DNA of 64,000 bases, from positions 7,980,001 through 8,044,000 of the forward strand of contig NZ_CP064689.1 in the NCBI RefSeq assembly GCF_023100945.1. Direction: 5' to 3'. A program made the position numbers and the translations under genes. A model generated the notes under the pieces. That model had not been told where the DNA came from. It made no database searches and worked only from the letters and a program-made list of their open reading frames with translations. Positions 1 through 9,384 of this stretch are shown piece after piece. How positions within the stretch are numbered: the stretch's first letter is position 1; the number at the start of each line of letters is the position of its first letter. This stretch comes from Bradyrhizobium sp. 200 (GTDB taxonomy: Bacteria; Pseudomonadota; Alphaproteobacteria; Rhizobiales; Xanthobacteraceae).

Positions 1-29
1 GGTCAAATCGTGCGCGAAAAACCGGCCGC

Positions 30-689
30 TCAATCTTCCGTGACCCATTTCTCGACCGTCATCACGTCGGGTGGCTGCAGATAGCCGCGCGGCCAGAGAT
101 CGACGACCCACTCGACTTTGGTGGCGCGATCGACCAGCACCGCGGTGTTATGCGGCGTCTGCAGTACCAGCGTATTGCCGCGATAGCGCGGATCGCCGAT
201 CGTGTGATGCTTCAAGAGGCCCCACTCCCGCAGCACCAGCAACAGGCTGGTCGTGTTCCGCGTCGTGTCCCAGCAATCGTAATTGTGCTTGTCGTCGAAG
301 TAGCGGAAGTCCGCTTTCGCCACGCGCTTGTTGGTTCCGAGGATCGGCCCCATGCGGCGATCGAACCACACCACCACCTTCTGCACCGCGGCGCGTTCGG
401 CCGCGGCCGAGGCGCGCCCCGCCGCCATGATTTGCGTGATCGCGCTGCGGTCGCCGGCCGTGAAGTCGAGCATCTCGCGGCGGCGGCAGACGAAGCCGTA
501 GCAGACGGTCATGGAATTGGCCGAGGGCGGATAGATCGAAACCGAGCTGTAGAGGTCGGCGATCGCAGCGCTCACCTCGGCGGCCTTCGCCGCGGGAGCG
601 CCAAACACCGCAGCGACGAGAACGCCAAGCGCAGCCGCGAAGGCGTTCCGCGCGCGGCTTACCCATATCGGCAGAGCGGCGTCTCTCAT
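30..689 (-). CDS. exported protein with possible transglutaminase-like Cys-His-Asp core
   Basis: The product is 219 residues long and I do not recognise a named family. The start is the ATG at 689, which has a CAGGG stretch just upstream; an in-frame TTG at 707 is a weaker alternative. Residues 1-37 look like a signal peptide: basic start, hydrophobic stretch at about 16-33, then AKA. The conserved-looking part is C-terminal. C139 lies in an NYDCWDTTRN segment, H180 in TPHNTAVLV and D197 in VVDLWP. This order and spacing resemble the catalytic triad of transglutaminase-like or papain-like folds, so an envelope peptidase or transamidase role is possible. That assignment is inference from motif order only. 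The gene is divergent from putA across a 250-base gap. Confidence 0.7.
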   Translation of the reverse strand: MRDAALPIWVSRARNAFAAALGVLVAAVFGAPAAKAAEVSAAIADLYSSVSIYPPSANSMTVCYGFVCRRREMLDFTAGDRSAITQIMAAGRASAAAERAAVQKVVVWFDRRMGPILGTNKRVAKADFRYFDDKHNYDCWDTTRNTTSLLLVLREWGLLKHHTIGDPRYRGNTLVLQTPHNTAVLVDRATKVEWVVDLWPRGYLQPPDVMTVEKWVTED

Positions 690-943
690 GATCCCTGCTG
701 TTCCCAAGCGACGGCGTGCCTGACGATTAGCGCGGCTGTCTCACGCTGCCAACCAGCAAGCCCGCAATCTGTGGATCACGCCGCGGAAATTCCGTCTGCT
801 GTGTTTTCCGTGCGCCAGTTGGTTCCGCTCGCACACCATTCCGGCCTCGGCGATCCGGCCATCCCCCTGGAAAAATTGGGAGAATTTGCGCCCTGTTCTG
901 TCAATCCCGGCCCCGGTAAGCTGGCTGAAGCCAAGAGAATCCC

Positions 944-3900
944 ATGCTGATTCCCCCATCCCCCCTGCCGCCCTTCAGCGCGCCCTACGCGCCCGATGAT
1001 CGTGCAATGGCCGCCCGCCTACTCGGGGCCGTGCGGCTGGATGGCGCGCAGGAAGAGCGCGTCGATCGCACGGCGACCGGACTGATCGAGGCGATCAGGG
1101 CCAATGACGATCCGCTCGGCGGCGTCGAGGACATGCTGCGCGAGTTCGCGCTGTCGACCAAGGAAGGGCTGGCGCTGATGGTGCTGGCGGAAGCGCTGCT
1201 GCGCGTGCCGGACGCCCGCACCGCCGACCAGTTCATCGAGGACAAGCTCGCCCAGGGCGACTTCATCCATCACGAGACGAGATCGAGCGCTTTCCTAGTC
1301 AATGCTTCGGCTTGGGCGCTCGGGATGTCGGCCCGCGTGATTCAGCCCGGCGAAACGCCGCAAGGGACCATCGGGCGGCTGACCAAGCGGCTGGGCGCGC
1401 CGGCCGTGCGGGCGGCGACGCGGCAGGCGATGCGGCTGATGGGCAATCATTTCGTGCTCGGCGAGACCATCGAGGCGGCGCTGTCGCGCGCGCAGCCGCA
1501 TTCCTCGCGCCATCAACGCTACTCCTTCGACATGCTCGGCGAAGGCGCGCGCACGGCCGATGACGCCGCGCGTTATTTCAATTCCTATGCCAGCGCGATC
1601 GAGGCGATCGGCCGCACCGCCGGTGACCGTCCCCTGCCCGACCGTCCTGGCATCTCGGTCAAGCTCTCGGCGTTACATCCGCGCTTCGAGGCGGTGAGCC
1701 GTGCACGGGTGATGAGTGAACTGGTCCCGCGGCTGATCGATCTCGCCCGGCAAGCCAAGTCCCATGACCTGAATTTCACTGTCGATGCCGAGGAAGCGGA
1801 CCGGCTGGAACTGTCGCTTGACGTGATTGCGGCAGCGCTCGGCGATTCATCGCTTGCAGGTTGGGGCGGCTTTGGTCTGGCAATCCAGGCCTACCAGAAG
1901 CGTGCCTCCGACGTGATCGATTACGTCGAAGGTCTCGCGCGCAGCCTCGACCGCAAAATGATGGTGCGGCTGGTCAAGGGCGCCTATTGGGACACCGAGA
2001 TCAAGCGCGCGCAGGAACGCGGGCTCGACGGCTATCCCGTGTTCACCCGCAAGGCAATGACCGATCTGAACTACGTCGCCTGCGCGCAGCAATTGCTGGC
2101 GCTGCGGCCGCGGATCTTTCCGCAATTCGCTACCCACAATGCGCTGACGGTCGCGACCATCCTCGAACTGGCAACGGACCAAAGCGGATTCGAATTCCAG
2201 CGGCTGCACGGCATGGGCGAAGCGCTCTATGCGAAGCTCGGCGAAGACCGCCCCGCCATCGCCCATCGCACCTACGCCCCGGTTGGCAGCCACCGCGATC
2301 TGTTGGCCTATCTGGTGCGGCGATTGCTGGAGAACGGCGCCAACTCCTCCTTTGTCGCGCTCGCCGCGGACGAAGCAGTGCCGGTGTCGCAATTGCTGCG
2401 GCGTCCGGCTGACATGATCGGCAGCGCCGACAACGCCGCGCATCCGAACATTCCATTGCCGCGCGATCTCTACGGACCCAAACGGAAAAATTCCCGCGGG
2501 ATCGAATTCGGCGAACGCGCGGCGCTGGAGCAACTCGTTTCGGTCGTCGCCGCCGAACCAACACCCGCAGCGGGCAGCACCGCCGACGCAACCGAGAGCG
2601 TGGCCAATGCGGCGATCGCGGCTGCGCGCACCGGCTTAAAGCACTGGAGTAGAACGCCAGCCGAGACGCGCGCGGCGGCGCTGGAGAAGGCCGCCGATAT
2701 ACTGGAGCAGTGCGCGGCGCATTTCATCGCGCTGCTGCAACACGAAGGCGGCAAGACATTGGACGATTCGATCTCGGAAGTCCGCGAGGCCGTGGATTTC
2801 TGCCGTTACTATGCCGCGCAAGGACGCGAGTTGTTCGGCGAAGGCAAGGCGATGCCGGGACCGACGGGCGAGAGCAATGTGCTCTGCCTGCGCGGCCGCG
2901 GCGTCTTCGTCGCGATCTCGCCGTGGAATTTTCCGCTGGCGATCTTCCTGGGCCAGGTCACGGCGGCCTTGATGGCGGGCAATACCGTCGTTGCGAAGCC
3001 GGCCGAGCAGACGCCGCTGATTGCGGCTGAAGCCATCCGCCTGCTGCATGAAGCCGGCGTGCCGGCGTCAGCGCTGCATCTGGTGGTGGGCGACGGCCGG
3101 ACCGGCGGCGCGCTGGTGGCGCATCCGGATATCGCCGGCGTCGTTTTCACCGGCTCGACCGAAGTGGCCCGCACGATCAACCGCGCACTCGCCGCCAAGG
3201 ATGGACCGATCGTGCCGCTGATCGCGGAGACCGGCGGCATCAATGCGATGATCGTCGATGCCACTGCGTTACCCGAACAGGTTGCCGACGACGTCGTGAC
3301 CTCGGCGTTCCGCTCCGCCGGCCAGCGCTGCTCGGCGCTGCGGCTGTTGTTCCTGCAGGACGACGTCGCCGACCGCATGATCGAGATGATTGCGGGCGCG
3401 GCGCGCGAACTCGTCATCGGCGATCCCGCCAATCCCGCCACCCATATCGGCCCGGTGATCGATGCCGAGGCCAAGCAGCGGCTGGACGCGCATATCGAAC
3501 GCATGAAGAAGGAAGCGCGGGTGCACTTTGCGGGTAGCACACCACAAGGCAATTATGTCGCGCCGCATATTTTCGAACTGTCCGATGCGGCCCTTCTCGC
3601 GGAAGAAGTGTTCGGCCCGGTGCTGCATGTGGTGCGCTACCGCGCCGACCGGTTCGACCAGGTGCTGCAATCGATCGAGCACTCTGGCTACGGGCTGACG
3701 CTCGGCATCCATTCCCGGATCGACGATACGGTGGAGGACGCGATCGAGCGCCTCCAGGTCGGCAACATCTATGTCAACCGCAACATGATCGGCGCGGTCG
3801 TCGGCGTGCAGCCGTTCGGCGGACATGGGTTATCGGGCACCGGGCCCAAGGCCGGCGGGCCGCATTATCTGACGCGCTTTGCAACCGAACAGACGGTGAC

Positions 3901-3955
3901 CGTCAATACGGCGGCAGCCGGCGGAAATGCAGCGCTGATGTCCGGCGGGGAGTAG
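944..3955 (+). CDS. putA: bifunctional proline dehydrogenase / 1-pyrroline-5-carboxylate dehydrogenase PutA
   Basis: PutA oxidises proline to glutamate in two steps, using FAD in the first domain and NAD+ in the second. At 1003 residues it matches the short type of PutA that lacks the N-terminal ribbon-helix-helix repressor domain; the Bradyrhizobium enzyme is about this long. The proline dehydrogenase barrel covers about residues 200-480, with VKGAYWD and YAPVGSHRDLLAYLVRRLLENG segments typical of it. The aldehyde dehydrogenase domain covers about 510-990, with SPWNFPLA, FTGSTEVA, E762 in ETGG and the nucleophile C796 in GQRCSALR. All expected catalytic motifs are present. The ATG at 944 follows an AAGAGAA stretch. 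No Lrp-type putR regulator is adjacent, so control cannot be read from the context. Confidence 0.97.
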   Translation: MLIPPSPLPPFSAPYAPDDRAMAARLLGAVRLDGAQEERVDRTATGLIEAIRANDDPLGGVEDMLREFALSTKEGLALMVLAEALLRVPDARTADQFIEDKLAQGDFIHHETRSSAFLVNASAWALGMSARVIQPGETPQGTIGRLTKRLGAPAVRAATRQAMRLMGNHFVLGETIEAALSRAQPHSSRHQRYSFDMLGEGARTADDAARYFNSYASAIEAIGRTAGDRPLPDRPGISVKLSALHPRFEAVSRARVMSELVPRLIDLARQAKSHDLNFTVDAEEADRLELSLDVIAAALGDSSLAGWGGFGLAIQAYQKRASDVIDYVEGLARSLDRKMMVRLVKGAYWDTEIKRAQERGLDGYPVFTRKAMTDLNYVACAQQLLALRPRIFPQFATHNALTVATILELATDQSGFEFQRLHGMGEALYAKLGEDRPAIAHRTYAPVGSHRDLLAYLVRRLLENGANSSFVALAADEAVPVSQLLRRPADMIGSADNAAHPNIPLPRDLYGPKRKNSRGIEFGERAALEQLVSVVAAEPTPAAGSTADATESVANAAIAAARTGLKHWSRTPAETRAAALEKAADILEQCAAHFIALLQHEGGKTLDDSISEVREAVDFCRYYAAQGRELFGEGKAMPGPTGESNVLCLRGRGVFVAISPWNFPLAIFLGQVTAALMAGNTVVAKPAEQTPLIAAEAIRLLHEAGVPASALHLVVGDGRTGGALVAHPDIAGVVFTGSTEVARTINRALAAKDGPIVPLIAETGGINAMIVDATALPEQVADDVVTSAFRSAGQRCSALRLLFLQDDVADRMIEMIAGAARELVIGDPANPATHIGPVIDAEAKQRLDAHIERMKKEARVHFAGSTPQGNYVAPHIFELSDAALLAEEVFGPVLHVVRYRADRFDQVLQSIEHSGYGLTLGIHSRIDDTVEDAIERLQVGNIYVNRNMIGAVVGVQPFGGHGLSGTGPKAGGPHYLTRFATEQTVTVNTAAAGGNAALMSGGE

Positions 3956-4052
3956 TTGCATCACCCCTCCAAGATGGGCCAAATGGCGTTTGAACGGGAT
4001 CGCCCACAGGCGATATCGCGAAGAGCAACAAACGTCACGGAGCGGCGCACCG

Positions 4053-5258
4053 ATGGATAAGGGTATTTTCGACGGCCTCAAGGTTCTGGACTGCGCGAGC
4101 TTCATCGCTGCGCCTGCCGCCGCGACGGTGCTGTCGGATTTCGGCGCCGACGTCATCAAGATCGAGCCGCCCGGCACCGGCGACCCCTATCGCAATCTGC
4201 CGAATTTGCCGGGCTACCCGCATAGCGAGCATAATTTTGCGTGGATGCTGGAAGCCCGCAACAAGAAGAGCCTCGCGCTCGATCTTTCGAAACCCGAAGG
4301 CCAGGCGGTGCTGCACCGGCTGGCTGCGCAGGCTGACGTCTTCATCACCAACTATCCGCCGCAGGTGCGCGAGCGGCTCGGCATCACCCATAGCCATTTG
4401 GCGCCCCACAACGAACGCCTGATCTACGCCTCCTTCACCGGCTACGGCGAAAAGGGTGAGGAAGCCAACAAGCCCGGCTTCGACAGCAACGCCTATTGGG
4501 CGCGCTCGGGCCTGATGGACCTGGTGCGCGCGGATGAACACACCACGCCGGCACGCTCGATCGCCGGCATGGGCGATCATCCTTGCGCGATGGCGTTCTA
4601 CGGCGCGATCGTCACTGCGCTTTACAAGCGCGAGCGCACCGGCAAGGGCTCGCATGTCAGCTCCAATTTGATGGCCAACGGCGTCTGGGCGGCTTCCGTG
4701 CTGGCGCAGGCCAAGCTGGTCGGCGCGAAATTCGGCGAACGCCGCCCACGCGAGCGCGCGCTGAACGCGGTCACCAACCACTACCAGTGCAAGGACGGAC
4801 GCTGGCTGATCCTGTCGCTACTCAACGAGGACCGGCAATGGCCCACGCTGGCGCGCTGTCTCGGCCGCGAGGATCTCGTCACCGATCCCAGATACGAGAC
4901 CAAGAAGGAGCGCCATGCGCGCTCGCTCGAACTGATCAAGATTTTCGATGAGGTCTTTGCGACCAGGGACCTTGCCGAGTGGCGCAAGATCCTCGACGGC
5001 AACGGCCTGGTGTTCGGTGTGGTCGGAATCCTCGACGATATTCCAAACGACAAGCAGATGATCGAGAACGAGGTGCTGGTGCCGTTCGAGAACGACACCA
5101 TGCTGACGATTTCCAGCCCGATCTGGGTAGATGGCAGCAAGAAGGTACAGCCGCGCAAGCCGCCCGGCATCGGCGAGCACAGCGACGAAATCCTGCGCAA
5201 TGCCGGCTATGACGAAGCCGCCATCGGCAAGCTGCGCGCATCCGGCGCGGTGGCGTGA
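4053..5258 (+). CDS. CaiB/BaiF family (family III) CoA-transferase
   Basis: A 401-residue family III CoA-transferase, which moves CoA between carboxylic acids through an aspartyl-CoA thioester. The N-terminus has the usual GLKVLD start and the GADVIKIEPPGTGD motif at about residues 32-44. D144 in PGFDSNAYWARSG sits where the catalytic aspartate is found in this family. The ATG at 4053 (MDKGIF) fits the family N-terminus; the upstream TTG at 3990 would add 21 unrelated residues. The stop codon overlaps a possible GTG of the next gene, a glutathione S-transferase, so the two are probably cotranscribed. The acid substrate cannot be read from the sequence. Confidence 0.92.
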   Translation: MDKGIFDGLKVLDCASFIAAPAAATVLSDFGADVIKIEPPGTGDPYRNLPNLPGYPHSEHNFAWMLEARNKKSLALDLSKPEGQAVLHRLAAQADVFITNYPPQVRERLGITHSHLAPHNERLIYASFTGYGEKGEEANKPGFDSNAYWARSGLMDLVRADEHTTPARSIAGMGDHPCAMAFYGAIVTALYKRERTGKGSHVSSNLMANGVWAASVLAQAKLVGAKFGERRPRERALNAVTNHYQCKDGRWLILSLLNEDRQWPTLARCLGREDLVTDPRYETKKERHARSLELIKIFDEVFATRDLAEWRKILDGNGLVFGVVGILDDIPNDKQMIENEVLVPFENDTMLTISSPIWVDGSKKVQPRKPPGIGEHSDEILRNAGYDEAAIGKLRASGAVA

Positions 5259-5269
5259 GGCAGCAAGCC

Positions 5270-5917
5270 ATGCCCCTCTATCGCCTGCACTACTTCCCGG
5301 AGTCGGGAAACAGCTACAAGCTCGCGCTGATGCTCACGCTGTGCGGCCAGAGTTTTGAATCGGTCTGGACCGATTTCGGCGGCGGCGTGACGCGGACGCC
5401 GGAATGGCGGCGCGACGTCAACCCGATGGGCGAAATTCCGGTGCTCGAGGTGGACGGCGAGCGCCTGACCCAGACCGCGCCGATCCTGCTGAAACTCGCG
5501 CGGCAATTCGGCCGGTTCGGCGGCGAGACCGAGCAGGAGCAGTTCGAACTGCTGCGCTGGCTGTTCTGGGACAATCACAAGCTCACCGGCTACATGGCGA
5601 CCTACCGCTATTTTCGAACCTTCACGCCATCGCCCGATGAACATGTGCTGAAGCATTTCCGCAGGCGCCTCGATGATTTCCTCTCCATCCTCGAACAGCA
5701 CATGCAGAAGAATGCCTTCGCGATCGGCGAACGGCCGACGGTGGCCGACATATCGATGATGGCCTATCTGCATTATCCCGCCGACGAGACCGGCTATGAC
5801 CTGGCGGCGAGCCATCCGGCAATCAACGCCTGGCTCGGGCGCATGGCGCAATTGCCGAGCTGGAAATCGGCCTATGATCTGCTGCCCGGCAAACGCCTGA
5901 CGCACTACGCCAAGTAA
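5270..5917 (+). CDS. glutathione S-transferase family protein
   Basis: A 215-residue glutathione S-transferase. The thioredoxin-like N-terminal domain (about residues 1-80) contains NPMGEIPVLEVDGERLTQTAPIL, where the cis-proline after I and the TQTAPI glutathione-binding stretch are visible. The all-helical C-terminal domain contains the FAIGERPTVADI segment with the conserved aspartate. The ATG at 5270 gives the normal family start (MPLYRLHYFP); an upstream GTG at 5255 overlaps the stop codon of the CoA-transferase and would add five residues. Its place in a probable operon with a CoA-transferase suggests a metabolic role such as isomerisation or ether cleavage rather than general detoxification, but that is inference. 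Confidence 0.9.
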   Translation: MPLYRLHYFPESGNSYKLALMLTLCGQSFESVWTDFGGGVTRTPEWRRDVNPMGEIPVLEVDGERLTQTAPILLKLARQFGRFGGETEQEQFELLRWLFWDNHKLTGYMATYRYFRTFTPSPDEHVLKHFRRRLDDFLSILEQHMQKNAFAIGERPTVADISMMAYLHYPADETGYDLAASHPAINAWLGRMAQLPSWKSAYDLLPGKRLTHYAK

Positions 5918-5933
5918 TCGTCTGGGTGATCGC

Positions 5934-6098
5934 TCAGCGGTTGAACCACGCCCAAACGATGCCGAACACAATAACCCCGGCAACGATCGAGACCGCGATC
6001 GCCCAGACGCTGACCCGGACATCGCCGATCACCTGCCGATCGGCTTCGTTCTCCGCGATCTTGCGATTGCGTTGCCTGTCCTGGTCGGAAGAGCTCAT
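5934..6098 (-). CDS. small single-pass membrane protein
   Basis: A 54-residue protein starting at the ATG at 6098 (MSSSDQDRQ). The first 30 residues are charged and polar, and residues about 32-52 form one hydrophobic segment (SVWAIAVSIVAGVIVFGIVWAW) ending in a short NR tail. This is the layout of a small inner-membrane protein with one C-terminal helix. A longer in-frame version starting at 6176 overlaps the neighbouring gene and looks unnatural before residue 27. No function can be given. Confidence 0.55.
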   Translation of the reverse strand: MSSSDQDRQRNRKIAENEADRQVIGDVRVSVWAIAVSIVAGVIVFGIVWAWFNR

Positions 6099-6154
6099 CG
6101 CCAATCTCCGCTCAGCTCGCTGCTGCCCCCACTTAGCACAATTCGCGGAGACCT

Positions 6155-7669
6155 TTAGCGGCTTTTGACGAAGCACATGCCGATGCGCGAGATTTTTCCG
6201 GCGGCCTGACAGGTCAGGCCCCCGGCGCAGGTCCAGTCGCGGAAACTTGCGTCATTGCTGGCGGCCGGTTTGCCCTGCACATAGCAATGCGCACCCCAGC
6301 CGTCGTAATAATTGGTGCCGGCGAGTTCGGTGCTGCCGCGCAACTGCGGACGGCTGGAAAAACCGCGCGAGTAATCCGGCGGCTTGCCGTCGCGCAGGTT
6401 TGCGAGGATATCGCGGCGGCGGATCTGATCGCCGAAGAAGTGCGGCGACGCCGGCACGACAGTTGTATTCGACGGCTTATCCGCCATCCAGTCGACGCCG
6501 GGGAAGTGAAAGCCGCCGATACCGCGCGTCTGGTGGCAGCCGGAACAGGTCACGTCGTTCAGCCTGCGCTCGAACCCGGCAGGCGAGCGGATGTTCTGCA
6601 GCTTCACGCCACCTTCCACGGCCTTCCTTAGCGCAGCCACGACGTCAGCCTCGCTGAACACGGCGCCCTCGCCCTGCACCAGCCCGAATTCCGGCTCAAG
6701 GTCCGATGGATCGAAGCCCACTGGCGTTGGCGCAATCGCGCCGCTGGCAAGGAATTTTTCCGGAATCAGCACGGTGCCACGATCGAACGCGACGAGATTG
6801 GCGGGATCGACCAGCCATGCCCTGAACTCGCGCTTGAGGCCATCATCCGCCAGAAGGCGCGCGCGGTCGATCTGGTTTTCCATCGGCGCTTCCGCGAATA
6901 CGCGTGCGTCCCGATCGTAGCGAAACACCTTCAACAGATAGTCGGTGCGGAAATCGCGCACCGAGGATTTCGGCGCGTGTGCGATCTGGAGATTGGTCTC
7001 GATGCGGTCGATATTCTGGTAGCCGATCAGGTCGAGCGGGCTATCCTTTGCCGGCAGTGTCCCGCCGGGCAGCGCGGCGAGCCAGCGGTTGGCGATTTCG
7101 GAACAGGTGATCGTAGATCCTTCACCTTTCGCCTTCAGCACGAGGTTCAGCGTCATCGGCAGCCGCGGCGGCGAAGCATCGTCACCGGCCGCCTTGTTGA
7201 TCCGCGTCAGGCGGTAGATCAGGCGGATCTCCCCGCAGCTTGCTTCGGAAATGTAGGTGCGGTCCATGCGGTTGACGATGCCGGCCAGCACGAACCGCGT
7301 CTCTGCCGAATAGAGCTGCGCGCGGTCGAACAACTGAAAATCAAAGCCCTCACCGACGCCGATCATCTCCTTTGGCAGGTTCGCCCGGTGCCGCGCGATA
7401 TAGCGGTCGAACTCGCCATCGATTGCCTGCCGGACCGGCGCCATCGACGGCAGAGCGAACAACGCGCTGTTGGCGAGCGGGACATCCGCCGACCGCTCCG
7501 GCAGCAGCATGCGATCGAGGCGAAGTTTTCCGCCATCGAGTTCGCGCAGCGTCGCGGGATCGGTGATGGCGGTGCCGCGCTCGAGCGCCGCATCCTGTGC
7601 CGCTCGCGCCGGCAAAGCAGCGCACAGCAGAGCAAATACGATGGTGAGAAATCGGGGCACGACGCTCAT
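6155..7669 (-). CDS. exported protein with one CxxCH haem-binding motif
   Basis: The protein is about 504 residues, read from the ATG at 7669 (MSVVPRFLTIVF). Residues 1-24 form a clear signal peptide ending ARAAQ. Most of the sequence is not familiar to me. At about residue 375 there is a single CSGCH motif followed by QTRGIGGFHFPG, which could bind covalent haem c as in di- or monohaem periplasmic proteins. Several further cysteines occur in the C-terminal 60 residues, including CYVQG, CAGGLTCQAAG and a final CF. A periplasmic redox or binding role is plausible. No cytochrome c partner lies nearby. Confidence 0.75.
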   Translation of the reverse strand: MSVVPRFLTIVFALLCAALPARAAQDAALERGTAITDPATLRELDGGKLRLDRMLLPERSADVPLANSALFALPSMAPVRQAIDGEFDRYIARHRANLPKEMIGVGEGFDFQLFDRAQLYSAETRFVLAGIVNRMDRTYISEASCGEIRLIYRLTRINKAAGDDASPPRLPMTLNLVLKAKGEGSTITCSEIANRWLAALPGGTLPAKDSPLDLIGYQNIDRIETNLQIAHAPKSSVRDFRTDYLLKVFRYDRDARVFAEAPMENQIDRARLLADDGLKREFRAWLVDPANLVAFDRGTVLIPEKFLASGAIAPTPVGFDPSDLEPEFGLVQGEGAVFSEADVVAALRKAVEGGVKLQNIRSPAGFERRLNDVTCSGCHQTRGIGGFHFPGVDWMADKPSNTTVVPASPHFFGDQIRRRDILANLRDGKPPDYSRGFSSRPQLRGSTELAGTNYYDGWGAHCYVQGKPAASNDASFRDWTCAGGLTCQAAGKISRIGMCFVKSR

Positions 7670-7710
7670 GCTCCCACTAACACCGCGCAATGAGACCTAT
7701 TCAAGAAAAA

Positions 7711-7738
7711 AGGCGCTTCACATCGCTGTGAAGCGCCT
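7711..7738 (-). terminator. intrinsic terminator of the 7760-8770 gene
   Basis: A perfect 12-base-pair hairpin: AGGCGCTTCACA at 7711-7722, a TCGC loop, and its exact complement at 7727-7738. On the minus strand the stem is followed by a run of six T residues (the A run at 7705-7711 on the plus strand). It lies 21 bases past the stop codon of the leftward gene that ends at 7760, so it ends that transcript. Confidence 0.9.
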
Positions 7739-7759
7739 TCCTGTTTACATATCGTCCCG

Positions 7760-8770
7760 TCAGCGCGCGACGATCAGGCCCTTGCTGGTCACGACCACCC
7801 AGCGGCCATCCTGCTTGCGAATGGCATCGACACGGCCGAGACCAGGAATCGGATCGCCGGCATAGACCTCATACATGCCGCGGCGGCTCTCGATCAAAGC
7901 GCTGCCGTTGGCGACGTCCCGCAACACCCAGCCTTCGACGGTCGGCAGCCGGGCAACCTCAGGCTTGGCCGGCGCCGTGGGCGCGGGTGCGGCTGCAGCC
8001 TGCTGCGGTATCGAGCCTGTGACGTCCTTCGCGAGAGCCGGCGCGGCGGCAGCCGTCGTCACGGACGCTTGCGCAGCGCGGAGCTTGTCGACGGCCTCGC
8101 TGAGCTTGGCGAGTTTCGCGGCGGGCTCGGCCTGTGCCTTCTCGACCTTGTCGAGGCGATCGCTGGCCTTGTTGAGCTGGCCCGTCGTCGTCTTGGAATT
8201 ATGCTCCAGCCCAGCCTTCAGCGCGACGATCTCGGCATCGATCCGCGCCACCGAGGCTTCGAGCGCGCTGCCCTTCGCCGACGCCTGGGCAGATTCTTGT
8301 GCCGACTCTCCGGCCATCAGCTTTCCGATCCCCGCGGTTGCGAGCGCGCCACCCAGCGCACCCGCCACCGTCGCCAGCGCCACCATGGCGGCCATCGCTC
8401 CGATCCGTCGCTTGCCGGACGATCCTTCCGCCGGTGCAGCCTTTGCATCGGCTCCAAGGCGGTCGCCGGGCGACATGATCGTCATATTGCCGGGGAAGCG
8501 CGGCGCTTCCGGCTTCACGGCGTCGATCTTGGGAGGCTCGGCCTTTGATGCCTCGACCTTCGGCGCGTCCATCCTGACGGTGTCCACCTTGGGCTCGTCC
8601 TTGGGCACGTCGGACTTCGGCGAGGTCTCTTCCTGCTCGGGTGCGAGTTTTGCCGCCTCGACCTGCGCCGCGGCCATTACCGCCTCGCCCGCTGACATGT
8701 CGGGCGCAGCCGGTCCGGAGCCGAGGGTTCCGGTTTCACCGCTGGTGGGCTGGGGTTGCTGATCGCTCAC
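7760..8770 (-). CDS. membrane-anchored protein with coiled coil and small C-terminal domain
   Basis: A 336-residue protein starting at a GTG (8770), supported by GGAG seven bases upstream. Four regions can be seen. Residues 1-120 are a low-complexity cytoplasmic tail rich in Pro, Glu, Lys and Asp, with repeated KVDTVRMDAPKVEASKAEPP-like units. Residues about 123-146 are one hydrophobic membrane helix. Residues about 170-235 are charged heptad-like helix, probably a coiled coil. Residues 279-336 form a compact domain (GWVLRDVANGSALIESRRG... GDPIPGLGRVDAIRKQDGRWVVVT). The layout suggests a bitopic envelope protein with a periplasmic coiled coil. I cannot name a family. A strong terminator follows the gene and a short palindrome lies upstream. 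Confidence 0.8.
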   Translation of the reverse strand: MSDQQPQPTSGETGTLGSGPAAPDMSAGEAVMAAAQVEAAKLAPEQEETSPKSDVPKDEPKVDTVRMDAPKVEASKAEPPKIDAVKPEAPRFPGNMTIMSPGDRLGADAKAAPAEGSSGKRRIGAMAAMVALATVAGALGGALATAGIGKLMAGESAQESAQASAKGSALEASVARIDAEIVALKAGLEHNSKTTTGQLNKASDRLDKVEKAQAEPAAKLAKLSEAVDKLRAAQASVTTAAAAPALAKDVTGSIPQQAAAAPAPTAPAKPEVARLPTVEGWVLRDVANGSALIESRRGMYEVYAGDPIPGLGRVDAIRKQDGRWVVVTSKGLIVAR

Positions 8771-8784
8771 GTTGGATTCTCCAG

Positions 8785-8800
8785 AAATGGTTGACCATTT
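8785..8800. promoter_or_regulatory. short palindrome AAATGG-TTGA-CCATTT upstream of the GTG start
   Basis: Two perfect six-base arms around TTGA lie 15-30 bases upstream of the leftward gene that starts at 8770. A further GGTAAC ... GTTACC pair follows in the same gap. They could be an operator or part of the 5' leader. No matching site is seen elsewhere in the window. Confidence 0.3.
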
Positions 8801-9009
8801 GGTAACTTTTATTGCTTGCCAAATCGTTACCGGCTTCGAGCTTACCGAAATTTTAGGAACTCATCCGGCCCCGGTTTTGGGTCGGCACATACCGACCGGT
8901 CCCGAGTCCCGCTGTGCTGCCCTGCGGCATCCTTGCTGGTTCCGTTTGCGCCGGTCCGTTTCCCGATTAACATGGACTGACCGACCAGCCAGAAAGGCAG
9001 GTGACCACC

Positions 9010-9384
9010 ATGACCATCGAAAAATGCATCAACGAGTTTGATGTAGATGACGTCATTTTTGAGGAAGGCTCGACCGGGCGGGAACTGTTCGTGGTGCTCG
9101 ACGGCAAGGTCGAGATCGCCAAGATGAACGGCGCCAGCAAGACCGTGATCGTCACGCTCGGCAAGGGTGAGTTCTTCGGCGAAATGGCTGTTATCGACGG
9201 TTCGTCCCGTTCGGCAACCGCCATTGCCGCCGCGCCCAACACCCGCGTGATGCGGATCAATCATGCCCGCTTCGTCTACCTTGTCAGCCAGCAGCCGGCC
9301 TTTGCGCTGATGATCATGGATGCGCTCAGCAAGCGCTTGCGGGCCTCCAATACGGTCGCCTTCAGAGCCCCGGCCAGTTCATGA
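9010..9384 (+). CDS. stand-alone cyclic-nucleotide-binding domain protein
   Basis: A 124-residue protein that is essentially one cNMP-binding beta-barrel. The phosphate-binding cassette is clear: GEFFGEMAVIDGSSRSATA at residues 53-71, with E58 and R67 in the usual places for cAMP or cGMP contacts. There is no helix-turn-helix after the barrel, so it is not a CRP-type transcription factor. The ATG at 9010 follows an AGGCAGG ribosome site. The last four bases overlap the start codon of the MBL-fold hydrolase, so the two are translationally coupled. It may act as a nucleotide-responsive regulatory subunit of that hydrolase, which is inference from the overlap. Confidence 0.88.
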   Translation: MTIEKCINEFDVDDVIFEEGSTGRELFVVLDGKVEIAKMNGASKTVIVTLGKGEFFGEMAVIDGSSRSATAIAAAPNTRVMRINHARFVYLVSQQPAFALMIMDALSKRLRASNTVAFRAPASS

